Notes under the pieces: model-generated
Told to the model about the DNA's origin: nothing
The model's database searches: none
Seen by the model: only the letters and a program-made list of their open reading frames with translations
Part shown: piece after piece, positions 59,609 to 64,000 of the stretch
Layout of the letters: the number at the start of each line of letters is the position of its first letter
Position numbering within the stretch: position 1 is the stretch's first letter
Position numbers and translations under genes: made by a program
Assembly: GCF_940807255.1 (NCBI RefSeq)
Contig: NZ_CALNWY010000006.1
Coordinates: 125,389-189,388, forward strand
DNA length: 64,000 bases
DNA from: Mixta sp. Marseille-Q2659
GTDB taxonomy: Bacteria; Pseudomonadota; Gammaproteobacteria; Enterobacterales; Enterobacteriaceae
Direction of reading: 5' to 3'

Positions 59609-59633
59609 TGATTATATTCAATCACAATTGATT
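59609..59633. promoter_or_regulatory. Overlapping TGATT/AATCA inverted repeats in the divergent promoter region
   Basis: Two adjacent dyads, TGATT-ATATTC-AATCA (59609-59624) and AATCA-CAAT-TGATT (59620-59633), share a half-site. Further TTGATT-like copies occur within 40 bases. They lie between the kdgT-like and alcohol dehydrogenase starts and could be the operator of the DeoR-family regulator. Confidence 0.45.
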
Positions 59634-59775
59634 AAATATGAGCAACCTCAAATTAATCAAAAGCGATATGTCCTATAAAACGGGGGCGGCGAGAAGGTGA
59701 CCGCACTGAGAAAATGATCAAGTTCAATCAACTGCTTCCGCTTTTCCGGCGTAACAAGGGGAAAAGGCAAACCTT

Positions 59776-60913
59776 ATGAATATCAACAGCACCCTTCTCA
59801 GCGGCTTTCAGGCGCTCAATGACATTGGTTATGTCATTCAGAACCGGCGCAGCCTGCTGCTGGTAACCGATAAGAATGTTATCGCCATTCCCGCCGTCAC
59901 GGCGCTGGTTGACCAACTGCGTACACAGGCTGAAACGCTGATCGTGCTGGACGATGTGCCGCCGGAGCCGAGCCAGCACGACGTCATGACTCAACTGGAA
60001 AGCCGGGTGGACGCCAGATAGAGATGGTGATTGGCATCGGCGGAGGCAGCGTGCTGGATGTGGCGAAACTGCTGTCGGTACTGTGTCGCGCTGCGGCGCC
60101 GACGCTTGATGCGCTGCTGGCCGGGGAAAAACCCACGGCGCGCCTGCCCTCCCTGCTAATCCCGACAACGGCCGGAACCGGTTCGAGGCAACGCCAAACG
60201 CGATTCTGGCGATCCCGGAAAAGGAGACCAAGGTCGGCATTATCTCGCCGGCGATGCTGCCGGATTACGTGGCGCTGATACCGGAACTAACCACCAGCAT
60301 GCCGTCGCATATCGCCTCGTCAACCGGCATTGACACGCTGTGTCACCTGATTGAATGTTTTACCGCGACGGTGGCCAATCCGGTCAGCGATAACTATGCG
60401 CTGATTGGCCTGAAAAAGCTGTTCGCCAGTCTGGAAACCAGCGTCGCCGAACCGCAAAACCTCTGTGCGCGCCTCGATATGCTGTGGGCCTCTTATTACG
60501 GCGGCGCGGCCATCGCCCATGCCGGAACCCATTTGGTTCATGCCCTTTCCTATCCGCTGGGTGGCAAATATCACCTGCCGCACGGGGTAGCTAACGCCAT
60601 TCTGTTGGCGCCCTGTATGCGTGCGATACGTCCGGCGGCAGTCAGCAAATTTGCCCAGGCCTATGACCTGCTGCCCGACACCAACCCTGCCTTAAGCGAA
60701 GAAGAAAAATCTCACGCGCTGGTGGACTATTTCGCCGCGCTGGTACAGCGCCTGAAATTGCCCGCCAGCCTGAATGAGCTGGGCATTGCCGCCGATCAGT
60801 TGCCGCAGTTGGTGGAATCGGCGCTGGACGTTCAGCGCCTGATTAAAAACGTGCCCACTAAGGTTAACGCCGACATGGTCCGGGATATTTATCAAACGCT
60901 CTTTCCGGCCTGA
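59776..60913 (+). pseudogene. Iron-containing alcohol dehydrogenase with two frameshifts
   Basis: A group III (Fe-dependent) alcohol dehydrogenase split over three frames. The first part is MNINSTLLSGFQALNDIG... to 60021. The NAD motif EMVIGIGGGSVLDVAKL and TTAGTGS follow in a second frame to about 60188. The last part has iron ligands in STGIDTLCHLIECF and HLVHALSYPLGGKYHLPHG, to 60913. Loss of one C near 60015 (GCCCAG to GCCAG) and one G near 60186 (TCGGAG to TCGAG) explains both shifts. With both restored the gene has 380 codons, the normal family size. Either it is decaying or the sequence is wrong. Confidence 0.85.
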
Positions 60914-60936
60914 TCGGAACCTATTACGAGGTAGTT

Positions 60937-61821
60937 ATGAAGCAGAAAATTGAAGGCGTACTTACCGCGATTGTCACCACTTTTGACACTCAGGGCGCAT
61001 TTAACCCGACGGCCCAGCGTCAGCAGGTGCGCCGTCAGCTCCAGGCGGGCAACGGTATTTTTTGCGGCGGCACCAACGGCGAGTTTTTTGTACTGAACGA
61101 GCAGGAAAAGCTGGCGGTGATTGAAACCTGCCTCGATGAAACGGCAGACCGCGCGCCGGTAGTGGCGCATATCGGCGAGATCTCCACCCGGGAAACTATC
61201 CGGCTGGGCAAGCAGGTGGCGCAACTTGGCGTGGACGCGGTCTCGGTAATTACGCCCTGGTTTGTGCCGCTTAAACAGGAGGAGCTGATCTGGCATTACC
61301 GCACGGTGGCGGATGCGCTGGAGGTTCCGTTGTTTCTCTACAACATTCCGGCGCGCACCGGCAATACGCTCCAGCCGGAGACGGTGCGCACGCTGGCGGC
61401 GCATCCCAATATTATCGGCATTAAAGACAGCGCGGGCAGCTATGACAGCCTGAGCGGTTTTCTGCAGGCAACGCGGGACATGGACAACTTCGCCGTGCTG
61501 AACGGGCCGGACTCGTTGATTCATCAGGGCTTCGTTGACGGCTGTACGGCGTGTATTTCCGGGTTGGCGAATGTCGCGCCGCAGGAAATTAACGCTATCT
61601 GGCGCGCTTACCAGCTACGCGATATTGAGGCATCGCGACTGGCGCAGGAAAACGTCACCGGGCTACGAACCGATCTTTACAGCGTCGCTTTCTCGCCCGC
61701 CACGGTGAAAAAGGCGCTGGCGCTGATGGGTCACGATGTGGGCGAAAGCCGCTACGCGGTGCGCTTCAGCGCCGACGACGAGCAGCGCATCCGCCAGATC
61801 GTGAATCAATACCTGCAATAA
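60937..61821 (+). CDS. DapA-family (class I lyase/aldolase) protein
   Basis: A member of the dihydrodipicolinate synthase/N-acetylneuraminate lyase superfamily, 294 residues. The catalytic Tyr135 is in LFLYNIPARTGN and the Schiff-base Lys163 in IIGIKDSAGSYD; the carboxylate-binding loop is CGGTNGEF (near 43-50) instead of the GTTGE of true DapA. The context (symporter, BNR protein, acid-sugar genes) suggests cleavage or synthesis of a 2-keto acid sugar, as in KDG aldolase YagE or NanA, not lysine synthesis. The substrate cannot be assigned. Ribosome-binding site ACGAGGTAG. Confidence 0.85.
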   Translation: MKQKIEGVLTAIVTTFDTQGAFNPTAQRQQVRRQLQAGNGIFCGGTNGEFFVLNEQEKLAVIETCLDETADRAPVVAHIGEISTRETIRLGKQVAQLGVDAVSVITPWFVPLKQEELIWHYRTVADALEVPLFLYNIPARTGNTLQPETVRTLAAHPNIIGIKDSAGSYDSLSGFLQATRDMDNFAVLNGPDSLIHQGFVDGCTACISGLANVAPQEINAIWRAYQLRDIEASRLAQENVTGLRTDLYSVAFSPATVKKALALMGHDVGESRYAVRFSADDEQRIRQIVNQYLQ

Positions 61822-61857
61822 CTAAAACACTATTTCTGCCTGATTACGTTAAAAAAA

Positions 61858-61873
61858 GGGGCCATACGGCCCC
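61858..61873. other. Small hairpin between the lyase and symporter genes
   Basis: The 6-bp stem GGGGCC / GGCCCC with loop ATAC is preceded by A7 and not followed by T on the plus strand. It may act as an intra-operon RNA element or a minus-strand terminator. Confidence 0.4.
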
Positions 61874-61902
61874 AGGGATTATTACGTCTGAGAGAGGCCA
61901 TA

Positions 61903-63312
61903 ATGAAAGAATTTACTGCTGTAGATACGCTGATCATTATTGGAATCGTGGTCGCCTATATCCTGTTTACTACCTGGATGACCTGGCGGCTGCGAAGCAA
62001 AAGCTCCGGCGATTTTATGGAAGGCTCGCGCGCGATGCCGGCCTTTATCGTCGGCGTAATGCTGATGTCGGAATATATCGGCGCGAAATCCACTATCGGC
62101 ACCGCGCAGGCCGCCTTTGAGGATGGCTTCGCCGCCTCATGGTCGGTGATTGGCGCGGCGATCGGCTTTCCGCTGTTCGGCCTGCTGCTGGTGAAGCGCA
62201 TTTATAACACCGGCAAAATCACCATTTCCGGCGCCATTGCCGAGAAGTACGGCAATTCAACTAAAAATATTATCTCCATTATTATGATTTACGCGCTGCT
62301 GCTGGTAAACGTGGGCAACTATGTCAGCGGCGCGGCGGCCATTTCTACCGTGCTGAAGGTCAATCTGCCAGTCGCCGCCTTTATTACCGCCATCGTCAGC
62401 ACCTTCTATTTCGCTTTTGGCGGCATGAAAGGCATGGCCTGGGTGACGCTGCTGCACAGCGGCATGAAATATTTCGGCATTCTGGTGATTCTGGGCGTGG
62501 CGCTGCATATGAGCGGTGGCATTTCGCCAATGGTGCAGCAGATGCCGGACTTTTACTGGACCTGGGACGGACACATCGGCGCCAGTACCATTGTCGCCTG
62601 GCTGATCGGTACCATCGGTTCTATCTTCTGCACCCAGTTTGTGATTCAGGCGATCTCCTCCACCAAAGACGCCGCCTCGGCGAAACGCGCCACCTGGGTC
62701 GCTTTTCTGTTCTGCCTGCCGATTGCTATCGCCATCGCGATTATCGGCGTCGCGGCGAAGTTCCTGCATCCCAATATCAACAGCCTCTACGCGCTGCCGG
62801 TTTTTCTGCAGGATATGAGCCCATGGCTGGCGGGTCTGGTCACGACATCGCTGGTCGCCTCGATCTTTGTCAGCGTCAGTACCGTTGCGTTGGCTATCGC
62901 CTCGCTGATTGTAAAAGATTTCTATGTGCCGATGCGAAATCCGACTCCGGAGCGCGAATTTAAAATGACGCGCTGGCTGTCGCTGGCGATCGGCTTCCTG
63001 CCGCTGATTTTCGTGCTGTTCGTGCCGGAAGTCCTGAAGCTCTCATTCTTTACCCGCGCCATTCGCCTTTCGATTTCCGTGGTTGCGATGATGGCTTTCT
63101 ATCTGCCCTTTTTCAAAAGCGCGCGCGGCGCTAATGCCGGACTGATCGGTGCCTGCGTCGTGACCTCGATTTGGTATCTGCTGGGCGATCCGTTCGGCAT
63201 CAACAATATGTATATCGCCCTGATTACGCCAGCGGTGATTATGGCGCTGGATCATTTGATCCCACAAAAACGGCCAGTGACAAAAACCAATATGCAGAAA
63301 AGTGGAGCCTGA
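61903..63312 (+). CDS. Sodium:solute symporter (SSS family)
   Basis: A 469-residue membrane protein with about 13 predicted helices. The SSS core is visible in GDFMEGSRAMPAFIVGVMLM, SEYIGAKSTIGTAQAAFEDG near 50-70 (sodium- and substrate-site helix 1) and the conserved GGMKGMAWVTLLHSGMKYFG near 165-184. The family moves sugars, sialic acid, amino acids or organic acids with sodium. Its neighbours, a lyase upstream and a BNR/sialidase-like gene starting two bases past its stop, suggest uptake of a sugar acid or sialic-acid-like compound, but this is inference. Confidence 0.9.
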   Translation: MKEFTAVDTLIIIGIVVAYILFTTWMTWRLRSKSSGDFMEGSRAMPAFIVGVMLMSEYIGAKSTIGTAQAAFEDGFAASWSVIGAAIGFPLFGLLLVKRIYNTGKITISGAIAEKYGNSTKNIISIIMIYALLLVNVGNYVSGAAAISTVLKVNLPVAAFITAIVSTFYFAFGGMKGMAWVTLLHSGMKYFGILVILGVALHMSGGISPMVQQMPDFYWTWDGHIGASTIVAWLIGTIGSIFCTQFVIQAISSTKDAASAKRATWVAFLFCLPIAIAIAIIGVAAKFLHPNINSLYALPVFLQDMSPWLAGLVTTSLVASIFVSVSTVALAIASLIVKDFYVPMRNPTPEREFKMTRWLSLAIGFLPLIFVLFVPEVLKLSFFTRAIRLSISVVAMMAFYLPFFKSARGANAGLIGACVVTSIWYLLGDPFGINNMYIALITPAVIMALDHLIPQKRPVTKTNMQKSGA

Positions 63313-63313
63313 G

Positions 63314-64000
63314 ATGACGCAAACAACCCTAACCCTTTCTTTAAACGACGAGATCGAGACGGCAATGCTGCCATCTCCCTGCCCGCAGAATCATGCCGCT
63401 AATCTGCTGCCGCTGCCGAACGGCGATCTGCTCTGCGTCTGGTTTGGCGGCACGCAGGAAGGTATTGCCGATATTTCTGTCTACTGCTCGCGACTGAGTA
63501 ACGGCAGCCGTCAATGGTCGGCAGCTCAAAAACTTTCCGACGATCCCAGCCGCTCCGAGCAAAACCCGGTGCTGTTTCTGGCGCCGGATAATGTACTGTG
63601 GCTGCTGTGGACGGCGCAGAAATCAGACAATCAGGATACGGCGATTGTGCGCTATCGCCAGTCACATGATATGGGCGAAAGCTGGGGCGAGATTAAGACG
63701 CTGTTAGATAAACCCGGCACCTTTATCCGCCAGCCCATCGTGGTGCTGCCGAGCGGCGAGTGGCTGCTGCCGGTGTTCTATTGCCAGACACAGCCCGGTG
63801 AAAAATGGGTCGGCAATAATGATATCAGCGCGGTAAAGGTGTCACGCGACAACGGCCTGAGCTGGCAGGATGTTCCGGTGCCCGACAGCACCGGCTGCGT
63901 ACATATGAATATTACGCTCCTGAAGGATGGCACGCTGCTGGCGCTCTATCGCAGCCGGTGCTGTCGGGCACCGGAACATCCTGCCAGCTCAGGCCGTTGT
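63314..64000 (+). CDS. BNR/sialidase-like protein, truncated by an inverted duplication at the window end
   Basis: The visible 229 codons start MTQTTLTLSLNDEIETAM. There is no signal peptide, so the protein is cytoplasmic if complete. The segment PQNHAANLLPLPNGDLLCVW and two Asp boxes, SHDMGESWGE and SRDNGLSWQD, mark the six-bladed propeller of the exo-alpha-sialidase/BNR_2 family. The reading follows the family to ALYRSR (63957), then becomes nonsense (CCRAPEHP), because the sequence turns into the reverse complement of its own 63849-63899. True downstream sequence is therefore not visible. Confidence 0.8.
   Translation, partial: MTQTTLTLSLNDEIETAMLPSPCPQNHAANLLPLPNGDLLCVWFGGTQEGIADISVYCSRLSNGSRQWSAAQKLSDDPSRSEQNPVLFLAPDNVLWLLWTAQKSDNQDTAIVRYRQSHDMGESWGEIKTLLDKPGTFIRQPIVVLPSGEWLLPVFYCQTQPGEKWVGNNDISAVKVSRDNGLSWQDVPVPDSTGCVHMNITLLKDGTLLALYRSRCCRAPEHPASSGRC
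63849..64000. repeat. 51-bp perfect inverted repeat with 50-base loop at the window end
   Basis: Positions 63849-63899 and 63950-64000 are exact reverse complements. The turn occurs at short complementary words, CCGGCTGCG (63891-63899) and CGCAGCCGG (63949-63957). It has the form of a fold-back junction and interrupts the BNR gene. Confidence 0.95.

Noticed and set aside
60937..61821. Naming the DapA-family gene nanA because of the BNR neighbour
   Set aside because: The carboxylate-binding loop (GGTNGE) and the absence of nanE, nanK and nanT do not support a specific sialate lyase call.

Overview
The window is a continuous stretch of a chromosome from a gamma-proteobacterium of the order Enterobacterales. 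Almost every core gene can be recognised, and the order bamA-rseP-cdsA-uppS-dxr-frr-pyrH-tsf-rpsB / map-glnD-dapD-yaeH / cdaR-degP-dgt / mtnN-btuF / erpA-clcA / hemL / fhuBDCA-mrcB-hrpB / thpR-sfsA-dksA-gluQ-pcnB-folK-panBCD / yadHG / can / hpt / cueO / yacC-speED is the Escherichia coli minute 3-4 order with local replacements. The fhu cluster next to hemL, the absence of yadS, the type I-F CRISPR repeat and the fairly high GC suggest Erwiniaceae (Pantoea, Erwinia or Mixta-like). The family call is inference; the order-level call is firm.

Region 1 to 31 kb: outer-membrane assembly and lipid precursors (bamA, rseP, cdsA, uppS, dxr), ribosome recycling, UMP kinase and translation (frr, pyrH, tsf, rpsB), nitrogen signalling and lysine/peptidoglycan precursors (glnD, dapD), stress protease degP with a sigma-E promoter, nucleotide salvage and B12 uptake (dgt, mtnN, btuF), Fe-S delivery (erpA), a chloride/proton antiporter (clcA), heme precursor synthesis (hemL) and ferrichrome import (fhuACDB). 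Region 31 to 49 kb: peptidoglycan synthesis (mrcB), RNA enzymes, the pantothenate operon, a small TetR-controlled acetyltransferase operon, an ABC exporter, carbonic anhydrase and hypoxanthine phosphoribosyltransferase.

Region 48.7 to 53.8 kb is accessory. It has a cystathionine gamma-synthase-like gene with upstream MetJ-like boxes, 12 perfect copies of an octamer, a decayed hok/mok toxin locus, AT-rich spacer DNA and a small orphan I-F CRISPR array, then cueO behind a CueR-type promoter. Region 55.6 kb to the end is a divergent catabolic island. Leftward it reads kdgT-like permease, dtnK-like kinase, pdxA2-like dehydrogenase and a DeoR regulator (acid-sugar use). Rightward it reads an iron alcohol dehydrogenase, a DapA-family aldolase/lyase, a sodium:solute symporter and a BNR/sialidase-like protein.

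The sequence carries several lesions. cdsA, an essential gene, is 2 bases short. The kdgT-like gene lacks 1 base and the alcohol dehydrogenase lacks 2 separate bases. An in-frame amber codon cuts off the long form of PBP1b. The last 51 bases are an exact reverse complement of sequence 50 bases earlier. Some of these may be assembly errors; the amber, which is a substitution, is the best candidate for real biology.
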